A stretch of DNA of 64,000 bases from Ephydatia muelleri (GCA_013339895.1 JABACO010000015.1:297838-361837), one strand, 5' to 3'; shown: positions 43,473-56,100, numbered from the stretch's first letter. Program-made: numbers and translations. The notes: a model not told the origin generated them from the sequence alone.

Positions 43473-44517
43473 GAGTAGTATTGTTCGTTGCCGTGTTGTG
43501 ATTTTGTGTTAGTGCTGCATGTGTTTCCCAACATCTGGCCCACATTCCTACGCTGTTTGTACACCTCTTTTACCCATACTCGTGTACGTTATTCCCCCCA
43601 AACATGTCCTGATGTATGTGCCCAATCAGCCACGCTAATATTTGCTATTATCTCTCAACGCTACGGGAGGGGGGCGCCATGATATGCGGAGATAAGAGAA
43701 TTGGGGTGGTCCGCGCCCGATAGGGGGGGTAAGAGATACAATGAGATAGCAGGCCTTGACGGGCTTACCACAACATCCTGTGTCCAACACACAACACCAC
43801 CTGTCAACACGCGGCAGTGAGTGAAGCCCTTGTAGCTTCTTTGGCAGCTTCACTTCCCCTGGCATGTCTTCGGCACCAAATGCAAGCAAAATGTTCTTTT
43901 AAATAATGTCCCAAGTCTCTCTCTCTCTCACACAATCCAACAAACTTCCATGCTGGCAAGTTACAAGTCTGCTTCTTCTGTAGAGCTCTCTGGTGTGGCA
44001 GCTGTTGGTTCAAACATTTCATAGTCAGAAACCCCAAGGGCTGTGCCCACCTGGCATGGCTGACTTGGTGACACATTTCTCAGCCTGCTCTCGTAAGGCT
44101 TTACCGACCACTGCACATGCACCTGCTCCAACTGATGCCCGCTGTGTCTCTGAATGTGTCTGCACCAAACTAAATGTACACACACAGTCAATATGAAGGC
44201 AGATGTGCTGTGTGTGTGTGTGTGTGTGTGTATGTGTGTGCACATGGCGTGATGAGCTGTTCATGTACCGTTCAGCCACATGCCACATGTGCAAACGTTT
44301 CAATACATACAACTCCTGAACAGGTGGAAGCAACAATAAGCACACCAAGTACATCTTACTGGCATACTGCCATGTGTACGAATTTACAAGCATATCAAAA
44401 GTCCAGAATAGAATAACGACACAGTTTAAACCAACTGTTGAATGCATGCATATTTTACCACAGTTTGAATAAACAATGTGTTTTTGTGTATAGTTTAATA
44501 TTTGTGATGACACTCAA
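43473..44517. other. Mostly intergenic; weak minus-strand coding-like fragments
   Basis: On the minus strand, 44310-44240 (LYVLKRLHMWHVAERYMNSS) and 44170-44045 (SETQRASVGAGACAVVGKAL, REQAEKCVTKSAMP) look codon-like and follow plausible acceptors. A third piece ends ATPESSTEEADL with a stop at 43961. I could not join them in phase or recognise a family. A TG microsatellite sits at about 44209-44240. Confidence 0.25.
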
Positions 44518-45147
44518 TCAGGCTACTCTTTCCAGTGATATCCCTCCCTCGTACCCTTCTGTCCGCCATTTCTCCCAATAGTGGTCGGTCACTGCCTCAA
44601 GATATGAGGACAGCATTGGAAGGCTTGCTCCAGTAGCCGCTCTCATGGCTTCCTCACCATGGTGACCATTCACACAACGCACCACTGATAGGCGCACAGG
44701 AGGGACACGAGGCACCAAGTCTGGAGACTATAAACAAGGTTGGTTAGCAATTAGATTAGATTGAGTACATTACCAACCATGTCTTTGAGTCCTCCGTAAT
44801 CTTCTGGTAAATATTCCGCGTCGCTTTCCGAAGCATCATCCGGTTCTGTCGGATCATCCGCATACATGAGGTCCGTCACGTCAAAGCCCTCCAATATCGC
44901 GCTTCGATCCTTTCTTTCCCAATCTACTGAATTCGCTGCGCTTACGTAATCCCACAAATCGGTGTCTTCGGTACAAGTGCGGCTTCAGGAGTAAATGGAC
45001 ATACGCTAGGCTACCAGACCTCACCCCATTGACGATAGATCTCCTTCAGGTGATCTTTGTGACGTTTGGCGGCTGGAACCTCTTCGTCTATAATAAAAAG
45101 GAATAGTCAACATCCCGATCGACGCGCATCTTCAATTCTTTACCCAT
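44518..45147 (-). CDS. Orphan acidic protein
   Basis: Four exons join in phase: 45147-45144 (just ATG plus one base), 45087-45025, 44965-44778, 44727-44518, giving 154 residues. It begins MDEEVPAAKRHKDHLKEIYR, then TDLWDYVSAANSVDWERKDR, an acidic stretch with DDPTEPDDASESDAEYLPED, and a C-terminal half with VPPVRLSVVRCVNGHHGEEA and LEAVTDHYWEKW. No signal peptide or membrane segment. KRHK near the start could be a nuclear signal. I do not recognise the family. The extreme first exon (four coding bases) is unusual; an alternative start in a later exon cannot be excluded. Confidence 0.5.
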
Positions 45148-45895
45148 GGTACAAAGTCTGGAATTCAAAGGGTTAACAGACGTTTTTCTTGTTTACAGTG
45201 CAATTACATGTAATTGTATGTCATTTTACTGCAATGCCGGATCCACTTCACAAATGCATGTGCGCCTTGTGGATTTGATGACGAAAGCGGTGCACGGGAG
45301 CCTGAAGGAGGCGGAACCCAATCATGACCAGAATGCCTGTGGTGTTGTTACCGCGCCTACGTTTTCCCACAGTCCGGGCGCCCAAATTATGTAAACGATC
45401 AAATGATCAAATCAACCATCTGACCAAGGCGTCGAACTGTTTAACGTTAACGGCACATCAAGATTTCAAATTGTTTGATAACCGAGAAGTCTGAAGTGTC
45501 TTCTACACATTGCTTCTTGCGCACTGAGAATCGGAGTATCTGTCATGTCATAAAGTTGTAAGGCTCTGAATTTTTAAAAAAAAATTTCGACGCAAGCGTT
45601 TACATTTCTATTGCGCGTACTGCCTTTTCGCGGGAACGATCCGTATAATGCAGTGCGGGTACGCACGCGTCGGGAACTACATAACTCCGACCGGCCGACC
45701 GTGTAAGGCGTTGCATCCAACTAATGGCTGTCGCGCCGTTAACGTTAAACAGTTCGACGCCTTGGTGTAGATGTTCAGATGGGTCTTTGATGGAGCCCTT
45801 TGACCTTTATCATTTGATGTTCCCCCCCACACACGAGACATCAAAGGAAATAACGTACGCTACAAGATATTTTTCCGCTCAATTCTTCACATCGG
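45148..45895. promoter_or_regulatory. Interval between divergent genes holding a perfect inverted repeat
   Basis: Separates the acidic orphan (-) from the TLC-like gene (+). It contains the 30-base inverted repeat listed next and is A/T-poor near the TLC start. Confidence 0.4.
45424..45765. repeat. Perfect 30-base inverted repeat, 282 bases apart
   Basis: ccaaggcgtcgaactgttta plus acgttaacgg at 45424-45453 is exactly inverted at 45736-45765. Beyond it, catctga..tcaaatgat motifs also recur in inverse order but diverge. This fits a MITE with partly decayed ends. Confidence 0.8.
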
Positions 45896-46601
45896 ATGAA
45901 CAGCATCTTCGCCCTCAGCATCACGTGCTGCCTCACGACCGCAGGGATCGTAGCCCTTGAAGCTCATATGGGAGAGGGGGTGAATCCTCGTTTTGCCGCC
46001 ATCAGCCCACCGCACAAGAAGTGGTACGTGGCCGCAAACATCGCGAAGGCATTCTATCTGGCCGTCATATCTGTTAGCAGCAAATACGCCAGGGGTGTTT
46101 ACAACTGCATCTCTCTCGACGAGTACCCCCGTCTGGAGCTCAAACGCTCCGATCACGTGTACGTCGCTACGGACCTTGTTGCACTATTTCTCGTGCCCAA
46201 GCTGCCGATCAGTACCATAATGTACCACGTGGCTACAACCGGGCTGGTATTGATGGTCAGCTGCGTTAACCTCGAGATCAAAGGGTGGGCGGGTCTGCTC
46301 GGAGTTAGTGTGCCTCTTCTACGGCAGCTACTCTTACCTGGTCAACGCCTTCCTAGCCCTTCGAGTGATCTATCCCATATCGTGGAGGTCTATAGAGGTA
46401 CTCTGTAAACTTTCTTTGTGGATCTATTTAGCATGTTGCACCATAAATTGGTCAGTGCACCTATTCTGGTTGGGCCTCCAATGGGAGTTGTCTCTCCTCG
46501 TCCCCCTGTACGCGGTCCTCATAGTGTGCATGGACATCAAACTAATTAAATGGTTAATTAACCTGGATTCCGCAAGATACTCTTCTTACGACCTTGTATA
46601 A
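45896..46601 (+). CDS. TLC-like multi-span membrane protein with a one-base frame change
   Basis: Single exon. It starts MNSIFALSITCCLTTAG and has repeated hydrophobic segments (YVATDLVALFLVP, MYHVATTGLVLMVSCVN, VCLFYGSYSYLVNAFLALR, LSLLVPLYAVLIVC). YVATDLVALFL..IMYHVATTG and YLVNAFLALR resemble the Tyr-Asp, His and F-x-x-x-R features of TRAM/LAG1/CLN8 (TLC) proteins such as TLCD4, but only loosely. The first frame runs to about 46300, and the second from there to 46601. Reading one G fewer at 46301-46302 would give a continuous LLELVCLFYG. So this is either a sequencing/assembly indel, a recent pseudogene or a polymorphism. No intron can fit in the space. Confidence 0.5.
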
Positions 46602-46664
46602 CTGGATGCTGATATGGTAAGTATCATTAAAAATGTTACATGCTGCTTGATGGAATGCATTGGT

Positions 46665-47961
46665 TTATGGTAAACAATGAATTGTTGCAATCTTCTTGGC
46701 CAGCTCTGGTTCCTGACACCGTTCCAGTGCAGTAACCACCTGTGTCCAAGCACCATGTGGAGTGGAATGGAGCCACGTCTTGCACACATCCTTTAGACGT
46801 GCCATGTCAGTCTTGTTCTGTGCCTTTATCCTCCCCAGAGTGTCTGGGTCTACATCTAACTCCTCTCCAATCCTCTGCCACTTATAGGCTATCACAGTCA
46901 AGTGACCATTGAGAATCGTTGCATCAGGTTTCACGTGGTAAGACATTGCTGAGGAAGACAAATAGTTAAAGCAGAAGCTGTGGTGTCCGTGCTTCAGTTC
47001 AAACTTACAAGGGTGCAGAGGGGTGCCACCATATGTAAGGGAGTGGTCTTGTGATCTGTCCTTGCTTCCTGTAAGCAAGAGTGAACGAGAGGGTGTGTGT
47101 CATGCTCCACCTACCAGACACCCTCCCAGTCTGATTAGATGGCTAATAAATAGGGCTAGTCGTTTTGAATTCATGATTTTATGGTTTTGTCACCTACCAG
47201 TTGTACTGCGTGTGGCATGAAAAGGATTACACTACGAATAACCAATCACGCACGAATACCTTGCAGGCCTGCATCAGCAGCATGGCTCTTTCCATTTGTA
47301 CAGGTACTCTCAGACTATATATAATGTCGCCAGTGAGAGCTGTGGCCACATGCGGCGGGAAGCGTGGACTTACTTCTCGAGTAGCCAGCTCTATAAAGAT
47401 TGATTAACGAATATCAATTACACTACCAACAAAGCCTACCATATCGACGCACAGTCACAGTACACATATGCATGTAACTAATAACTCGGAAAAGTCGGAC
47501 TCACCGTCGTCATGTTCCAACGCGGGGCCATCAAGTTCGACGTCGAAGTTCGAAAAAATAACATCCTCGCAATGGAAAATCAGTGTTGCAACGGCGCACT
47601 CGAAAGCATATATGTGTGCTTACAGGAACGAATTGCCTTGATAAAGAACGTTGAGTGTACAGGGCTACAGGCTGGCCTAAGCGTGCACGCGGCCTTGGCT
47701 TTGAGCGACACTGGCATGCCACAGTAACGGCCAACAGAGTCAACGTCACGACGAAGTAGAAACTTCCGATGCCCACCACCGCAGGGAAGGCTATCTCTCT
47801 TGGAATCGACCACGCTGTGAAATCGATCACTGCAGACGTCACCTGCATGCACACACTGTGATGCGTGCAGTTGCATTACCAACTTCATTACAGCTCGCCA
47901 CTGGTAAGGAGCAGAGCCCTAGGGCTACAAGCAAGCCCGGTAAGCTCTGTAAGCACGACAT
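46665..47961 (-). CDS. Single-pass membrane protein with a cytoplasmic death domain
   Basis: Start at 47961: signal peptide SLPGLLVALGLCSLPVASC, a very short ectodomain (IDFTAWSIPREIAF), one membrane span (VVGIGSFYFVVTLTLLAVTV), then basic CQCRSKPRPRARLG. The donor GTAAGC joins in phase to VIFSNFDVELDGPALEHDD. Small exons follow (LATRE; GSKDRSQDHSLTYGGTPLHP). The last exon encodes a death-fold: ILNGHLTVIAYKWQRIGEEL, TLGRIKAQNKTDMARLKDVC, KTWLHSTPHGAWTQVVTAL, ending LAKKIATIHCLP. The KW..IG..L / L..W pattern is typical of death domains. Cytoplasmic signalling through death-domain partners is inferred. The tiny ectodomain makes a classic ligand-binding receptor unlikely. Middle exon edges (47.0-47.4 kb) are only partly fixed. 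Confidence 0.6.
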
Positions 47962-48064
47962 TATCAAAGACCGCTTCACACGGTACAGTTGGGAGGGGCA
48001 CGCTTAAGGCATCTGATGAATTGCGTACGACCACTCTGGTTAAATGAATTACTACAGAAATGAA

Positions 48065-48846
48065 TTACTGCGAAACTAGTACTGTCTCCCTTGGGAGTTG
48101 ATCGTACACAAAAACGCTGTTCGGTCCCATATCAAACTTCACGGCCGGAGTCCAGCCTGGGAACTGATAGCGACAAGCAATGACGCGCGAGCCCAGAGGC
48201 GCCTCTTTTACAATCTTTGCCGCCAGCGGTTCCATCTATAACATACGATAGGCGCGGTAAAGGTACGCTCAATAGCCATCCTATTATGCAGTACCATTTG
48301 TTCAACTCCGAAAAATATAATGTTATTGTAACCATAGAGCTGCACCTGTTTAATTAACGGTGTTTAAATTTCCCGTATCAGTTATTAATTAAACCGCGCC
48401 TACCTTCCAGAGGTTCTTACAGTAGAATTTAGTCGATCGGTAGACGCCACTTCTGTAAGCCTTCCATCGTGAGTAGAGTACCAGCCACGGATTAAGCTCG
48501 TAGCCTACAGCCTGGTGACCCTGCACAGCTGCTGCTATCACCTATCCAAATGGCGTCACGTTCGTATAACACCGTTCTCGCAACTCACCACGCGTCCATC
48601 TCCGCTTCCGAGGTCTACCACTTTACCCGTTCTGCCGCCAAGCTGTGAAAGCACGTGTCTGATTTGCATGTCCGTGGCGGGCACGTAGGGGAGGCAGAAT
48701 CGCCTCAAGGCCGGAACAAGGAAGGGAAATGTAACCAACACGATCCCCACCCCAGCTCCGCTGATCGTCCATGCTAGCACGAGTCCTAGCTTTCTTCCAC
48801 CGGGACTCGGTGTGATCTGTGCATGTCCAGGTTCCATTCTGGACAT
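48065..48846 (-). CDS. ATPSCKMT: ATP synthase c-subunit lysine N-methyltransferase (FAM173)
   Basis: Three exons (48846-48589, 48541-48404, 48235-48065), all phase 0, encode 188 residues. A hydrophobic N-terminal segment ([20 protein letters not shown]) is followed by the pre-methyltransferase block [18 protein letters not shown], the SAM-binding motif [41 protein letters not shown] and [17 protein letters not shown]. These match FAM173A/B, mitochondrial enzymes; FAM173B trimethylates a lysine of the c-subunit of ATP synthase. The N-terminal anchor favours FAM173B. The start gives the expected N-terminus. 103 bases downstream the death-domain gene begins on the same strand. Confidence 0.9.
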
Positions 48847-49411
48847 GTATACTTCTAAATAATACGAACGTTGAACAAGAATTTACGGTATCTCTACACG
48901 TGCTGGCTATACATGTACGTAATTTTAGTTAGCCATACTAGTACCTTTAAATGCAAGTGTTGCTCTTCCTTTGCTTCTCCTGTAAAAGTGCCACAAGGCT
49001 CGACACTGTCCCATAGAGAAGTTTGTAATCACAATTTGGACAAATGTTTAGCGAGCTTTTCTTTTTCTCTTCGAAGGAGTGCTGTTTTCCGTTTATTTAG
49101 TTGGAATGTATACGGGATAATTGTATCCTCTTTTAACCTTTAGGAAGCTCAGCACTGTACTGGGCTGAGATATAGTATATGACATACTGATTTGGGGCAA
49201 GACAAATGTTGAATTGCATGCCAATTACCTGTTATATTTGTCGAAGTGAGCAAAGGTCAATAGCCCAAGCCAAATAACTGCACTAATGTGTCAAGCAGGG
49301 AAAGGCAGTAACGCTCTATGTTAATTAATATCCAACCCAAAACAAACAGCAAAAAAACCTCTCTCATTGGGATTTGAACCTCTGCTCAAAGATAGAACAG
49401 TTTCTCTCTTC

Positions 49412-49496
<85 letters not shown>

Positions 49497-49567
49497 ACAC
49501 ACACGCACACACACACACAACACACACGCACACACACACAACACACACGCACACACACACACAACAC

Positions 49568-49612
<45 letters not shown>

Positions 49613-50116
49613 GTCAACAACAAACCTAGGGTGAAAGAATAACAAATCACATGCACTTTGATTTACTACATTACTGCAGTACCCCTTACTCCTCTGGTTT
49701 TGCCACTAACACATTCCAAATACAGCCCACCATTGAGCTAGCTATAACAACATTCGGATTATATGTGTTAATTTCCCAGTGCTCAGACTCTGAAAACCTC
49801 ACACACAATGGAAAGAGGGGTGGAACGAGGGAAGATAACTCCATTCCACGCTGATGACAAGGTTCCACTCCAGTAATACACAGCCAAAAGTTTTATGTCT
49901 GATATAGGATGTCACTGCTGATCATGTTTATAGGAGTTCGGTATCAGATCTCGCATATACATTAGCAGCAGCCTGTATCAGGCTTTAAACCTTCAGCTGT
50001 GTGTGACCATCTTATTTCCACGTCAAATGCACTGATCTAATAACGCGTTTTTAAAATTTTAATTTGTTTATTAAAAAGTACCCGCGAATCAAATGTGCGC
50101 GGAATAATTCAAATTT
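48847..50116. other. Intergenic region between divergent ATPSCKMT and NDC80
   Basis: No exon recognised. Contains the CT/CA microsatellite listed next; both flanks hold promoters. Confidence 0.4.
49416..49608. repeat. Compound (CT)n-(CA)n microsatellite
   Basis: About 33 ct units switch directly to (ca)n with acacgcac interruptions. Confidence 0.97.
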
Positions 50117-53100
50117 ATGGCCGCAACAACACGACAGCGCCGCTCAAACCAAGGCCACGGTTCTCTTCGGCAGTCGTTGGGACCTCCTAGCCGGAACCCA
50201 GTCGACGAGCCTATCAAGTCAGCCGTGGCGAGTTTCGGACGAGCTGGCAGTCTATCGTCCATTCCAGCTGCTCTTCAGACCCAAGCGTCCAGGAAAAGCA
50301 CTTATCAACCCTATGGAAATCGAGCTAGTTCTGCGGGGATGGGAGCCGGCAGGAAAAGGTATTGGCTGTTCAGAAGTGTGCATTGTCGGTTACACAACCC
50401 GATACGACAGGTCCAGCATTTATGGTCAAGGCGGCTCGCAAGTAAAGAAAGATCCCAGGCCGCTTGCGGACAAGAGTAAGACACGTGTTTGGATTTCAAG
50501 ATGTTAAGTATCTGCTTTTGTCGTAGGCTACCAAACAGCATCTATTAAAAAACTGATCCTTGTAAGACATTTGAGCGTGTACGTATTACGAGTGACACTT
50601 TCATGCACGCACACACAAGTTCCTCGCTGAGCACGGCTACTCGCAGGCCGTTACATATAAGTCTCTCCAGCTACCTTCAGCAAAAGAATTCACCAACATT
50701 TTTAATGTGAGTTTCTGCACTGACTCTGGACTATTGTTGGATTGTACTTGGCAGCAACTAGTGTGAGTTGTTCCTTCACGACACACAGTTCCTGCTTAGC
50801 CTCATCGACAAGGGGCTGTGTATTCCTGAAGGTGCAAAGATAGCTGAAGAGGTTCCCAAGATCCTCAAACTATTGGGGTGAGGCCGTGTTCTGGTACATA
50901 GAACATATGGGGTACATACATGTACCTTCTCCCTCAGCTATCTGTCCACCTCATCAATCTTGTCCCTCAGCTATCCATTTACCATCAGTCATAACCACCT
51001 CATCCTTTAGTTATCTGTTCACCATCAGTCATGACCACCTCATCCTTTAGTTATCTGTTCACCATCAGCCATAACCACATCATCCTTTAGCTATCTGTTC
51101 ACCATCAGTCATGACCACCTCATCCTTTAGCTATCTGTTCACCATCAGTCATAACCACCTCATCCTTTAGCTATCTGTTCACCATCAGTCATAACCAACT
51201 CATCCTTTAGCTATTTGTTCACCATCAATCATAACCACCTCATCCTTTAGCTATCTGTTCACCATCAGTCATGACCACCTCATCCTTTAGCTATCTGTTC
51301 ACCATCAGTCATAACCACCTCATCCTTTAGCTATCTGTTCACCATCAGTCATAACCACCTCATCCTTTAGCTATCTGTTCACCATCAGCCATAACCACCT
51401 CATCCTTTAGCTATCCATTCACCATCAGTCATAACCACCTCATCCTTTAGCTATCTGTTCACCATCAGTCATGACCACCTCATCCTTTAGCTATCTGTTC
51501 ACCATCAGTCATAACCAACTCATCCTTTAGCTATCTGTTCACCATCAGTCATAACCACCTCATCCTTTAGCTATCCATTCACCATCAGTCATGACCACCT
51601 CATCCTTTAGCTATCTGTTCACCATCAGTCATAACCACCTCATCCTTAAGCTATCTGTTCACCATCAGTCATAACCAACTCATCCTTTAGCTATCTGTTC
51701 ACCATCAGTCATAACCACCTCATCCTTTAGCTATCTGTTCACCATCAGTCATGACCACCTCATCCTTTAGCTATCTGTTCACCATCAGTCATGACCACCT
51801 CATCCTTTAGCTATCTGTTCACCATCAGTCATGACCACCTCATCCTTTAGCTATCTGTTCACCATCAGTCATGACCACCTCATCCTTTAGCTATCTGTTC
51901 ACCATCAGTCATAACCAACTCATCCTTTAGCTATCTGTTCACCATCAGTCATAACCACCTCATCCTTTAGCTATCCATTCACCATCAGTCATGACCACCT
52001 CATCCTTTAGCTATCCGTTCACCATCAGTCATGACCACCTCATCCTTTAGCTATCTGTTCACCATCAGTCATAACCAACTCATCCTTTAGCTATCTGTTC
52101 ACCATCAGTCATAACCACCTCATCCTTTAGCTATCTGTTCACCATCAGTCATAACCACCTCATCCTTTAGCTATCTGTTCACCATCAGTCATAACCACCT
52201 CATCCTTTAGCTATCTGTTCACCATCAGTCATAACCAACTCATCCTTTAGCTATCTGTTCACCATCAGTCATAACCACCTCATCCTTTAGCTATCTGTTC
52301 ACCATCAGTCATGACCACCTCATCCTTTAGCTATCTGTTCACCATCAGTCATGACCACCTCATCCTTTAGCTATCTGTTCACCATCAGTCATGACCACCT
52401 CATCCTTTAGCTATCTGTTCACCATCAGTCAAGACCACCTCATCCTTTAGCTATCTGTTCACCATCAGTCATGACCACCTCATCCTTTAGCTATCTGTTC
52501 ACCATCAGCCATGACCACCTCATCCTTTAGCTATCTGTTCACCATCAGTCATGACCACCTCATCCTTTAGCTATCCATTCACCATCAGTCATAACCACCT
52601 CATCCTTTAGCTATCTGTTCACCATCAGTCATGACCACCTCATCCTTTAGCTATCTGTTCACCATCAGTCATAACCACCTCATCCTTTAGCTATCTGTTC
52701 ACCATCAGTCATAACCAACTCATCCTTTAGCTATCTGTTCACCATCAGTCATAACCAACTCATCCTTTAGCTATCCATTCACCATCAGTCATAACCAACT
52801 CATCCTTTAGCTATCCATTCACCATCAGTCATAACCAACTCATCCTTTAGCTATCTGTTCACCATCAGTCATAACCACCTCATCCTTTAGCTATCTGTTC
52901 ACCATCAGTCATAACCACCTCATCCTTTAGCTATCTGTTCACCATCAGTCATAACCACATCATCCTTTAGCTATCTGTTCACCATCAGTCATGACCACAT
53001 CATCCTTTAGCTATCTGTTCACCATCAGTCATAACCACCTCATCAATCTTGTCCTCAGCTATCCTTTCACCATCAGTCATAACCACCTCATCAATCTTGG

Positions 53101-56100
53101 CAGTCCCCATGCCTGGCCTATTGTGCTAGGCTCAGTGACCTGGCTTACAGAGGTGAGTGAGCTTGGTGATGGGAGGAGGTGTTGGAGCCAGGGTTATAGA
53201 GAGAGAGATGGTGGTGTCAGAATCGAGTGTGTAGATGGTTAGGAGGGTAACAGGATGGTTAGGAGGGTGACAGGATGGTTAGGGAGGGTGACAGGATGGT
53301 TAGGAGGGTGACAGGATGGTTAGGAGGGTGACAGGATGGTTAGGAGGGTGACAGGATGGTTAGGAGGGTGACAGGATGGTTAGGAGGGTGACAGGATGGT
53401 TAGGGAGGGTGACAGGATGGTTAGGAGGGTGACAGGATGGTTAGGAGGGTGACAGGATGGTTAGGAGGGTGACAGGAGTGTCTTTTTTTTTGCAGCTGTG
53501 TTCACTGACACATGATCCAAGCAGGATACTTTTCATCAGAGAAGATGGTTTTGATGAATCAGCAGATAAGGTTGAGACCTTTATTACTCTGTTATGATCG
53601 TTCTGACCACTGCATTCTGACCTCGTATAACTGCAGCAAGAGTTTGAGTTGGAGAGCTACGCCTACCAGCAGTTCATGCTATATGGGCCAGACTCTGAGG
53701 AGTATACCGAAGTCACCAGGAAGAGAGAAGAGAGATTCAGTGAGTTGGGGAGATGGTATGATGATAATGGTGATGGTGATGATGGTGATAATGATGATGA
53801 TGATGATGGTGATGGTGGTGGTGGTGATGATGGTGATGGTGGTGGTGGTGATGATGGTGGTGATGATGGTGACGATGACACTGTTTCAATCATTGGGCAT
53901 ACATGGAGGAGAGGGAGGGAGGGGGAGGGAGGGGGAGGGAGGGGGAGGAGGGGTGAGGGAGGGGGAGGAGGGGTGAGGGAGGGGGAGGAGGGGTGAGGGA
54001 GGGGGAGGAGGGGTGAGGGAGGGGGGGGAGGGAGGGGAGGAGGGGTGAGGGAGGGGGAGAAGTGGGAGGGAGGGTATATGATGAGTATTAAGTTACACAT
54101 TGTCCATAGCCTCATTGGTGGAGTTAGGTTGGTTGTGGCAAGGGGTTGGGAGGGGGGTGTGGTTGGGAGGGGTGGTTGGGAGGGGTGGGTGGGAGGGGTG
54201 GGGTTGGGAGAGGGTGGGGTTGGGAGAGGGTGGGGTTGGGAGGGGGAAGACACAGGCTAACTTGTGGCCTTCTTTTCAACAGGACGCACATGTGAAACCT
54301 TACGAGAAGGTATAGTTGCTTTGTGTGTGTCATAAGAGTGCAGTTACTCTTTTGTGCAGAGCTGAAAGTGGTAGAGAACAAAAACAATGAGCTAGAAGTG
54401 GCCATTCAGAAAACTATCCGAGTCCTCTGTACGTCAGCAGTAGATGGTCTATTATTGGATTCATGCAGTCTTGTTGTGTTTCGACAGATCCCTGTACTAC
54501 AGATGAGAGTTGAAGAGAATGAGAGGCACCAGTACGGTTAATTAATAATGAGTACAGTACAGTTAATTAATAATGAGTAGTTATATAAGTGGTTAGATCA
54601 TAGTAATATGAATTAGTCATTTAACTTATTAAGTAATGTGGTGTAATATATCCAATGGATTGTTTCCTTTGTGTAGTGAAAGTCTTGCGTCATTCATTGA
54701 AACAGACCTTGTGCCAAGCATCAGGCAGTTGGAGCTGGAAGCAGCTGAGGTGGAGGAGACTGGCAGCCATCTTGGTGAGTACATTGCAGGCCCAGTGTGC
54801 ACCTTGGATCATGTGGATTCTTCATCTCCAGAGGTCCAGATTGACGCAACTATTGAGAAAGTGAAACAGCTGGAGGTTTGTGATATTTGGTGCCTCTCCT
54901 GAAACTGAATGTTTCTTGCAACCCCAGGAGCTTGTGCGTTCACAGCCGATAAGTGCCAAAGAGGCGCAGGTCATCCTCCAGAAGAGAGAAGAGACACAAC
55001 TAGAACTGAGCAAGCAAAAGCAGCTTTATGAGACCAATCTGCAGAAGTTATCAGAACTACAGATGGAACATAACAAGTCAGTTAGGATTTTGCACTCTTC
55101 TGTATTCTTTAGTAATCTTGGAAATTACAGGATAGTTGCTGTTATTGACAAGGACTGTCAGCTGATACATGACAAAATGAGGCGTCTGTCCACCATGTTG
55201 CCTGATGCAGCTAGACTAGTGCCTCCTAACTACGAGATCAGCAATCGTTCTGATCCAGAGGCTATGCTACAGTTGATGAAGCATAGCAGAGAATTAAAGG
55301 TATTGGTGTGTATGTGAGGTGTGTCTATGAGTGTGTGTGTGTGTGTGTAGTGTGTGTGTGTGATAATTATTGATGCTCTGGCATTGTTTCTGGTGCAGCA
55401 AGCTGTGAGAGCATTGCAAAACACTGTTGCATCGGAGATGGCTCAAATTGAAACCATGCTGATCAATGGAGAAGCCTCAGAGTCATCAGTGAGTCATTTC
55501 CTGAAGGTTGTGTGTGTGGGGAGGAGGCTGTGATGGCAGGGAGGGTTGTGGGGGAGGAGGAGGCTGTGATGGCAGGGGGGAGGAGGCTGTGATGGCAGGG
55601 AGGGTTGTGGGGGAGGAGGAGGCTGTGATGGCAGGGGGGAGGAGGCTGTGATGGCAGGGAGGGTTGTGGGGGAGGAGGAGGCTGTGATGGCAGGGGGGAG
55701 GAGGAGGAGGCTGTGATGGCAGGGAGGGTTTTGGGGAGGAGGAGGCTGTGATGGCAGGGAGGGTTGTGGGGAGGAGGAGGAGGAGGCTGTGATGGCAGGG
55801 AGGGTTGTGGGGGAAGAGGAGGCTGTGATGGCAGGGAGGGTTGTGGGGAGGAGGAGGAGGCTGTGATGGCAGGGAGGGTTGTGGGGGAGGAGGAGGCTGT
55901 GATGGCAGGGAGGGTTGTGGGGGAGGAGGAGGCTGTGATGGCAGGGAGGGTTGTGGGGGAAGAGGAGGAAGCTGTGATGGCAGGGAGGGTTGTGGGGAGG
56001 AGGAGGCTGTGATGGCAGGAGGTTTTGAGGAGGAGGCTGTGATGGCAGGGAGGTTTTGGGGAGGAGGCTGTGATGGCAGGGAGGTTTTGGGGAGGAGGCT

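Noticed and set aside
47580-47888. Cysteine-rich ectodomain frame (DVCSDRFHSVVDSKRDSL) for the death-domain gene
   Set aside because: It cannot continue in phase into the exons leading to the death domain, whereas the overlapping membrane-span frame can.
49340-49400. tRNA-like T-arm on the minus strand (ggttcaaatccc followed by a T run)
   Set aside because: The would-be T stem does not pair and the 5' half is microsatellite; at most a decayed SINE end.
51001-53040. CRISPR-like array
   Set aside because: Units are contiguous 40-base tandem repeats without unique spacers, in an animal intron.
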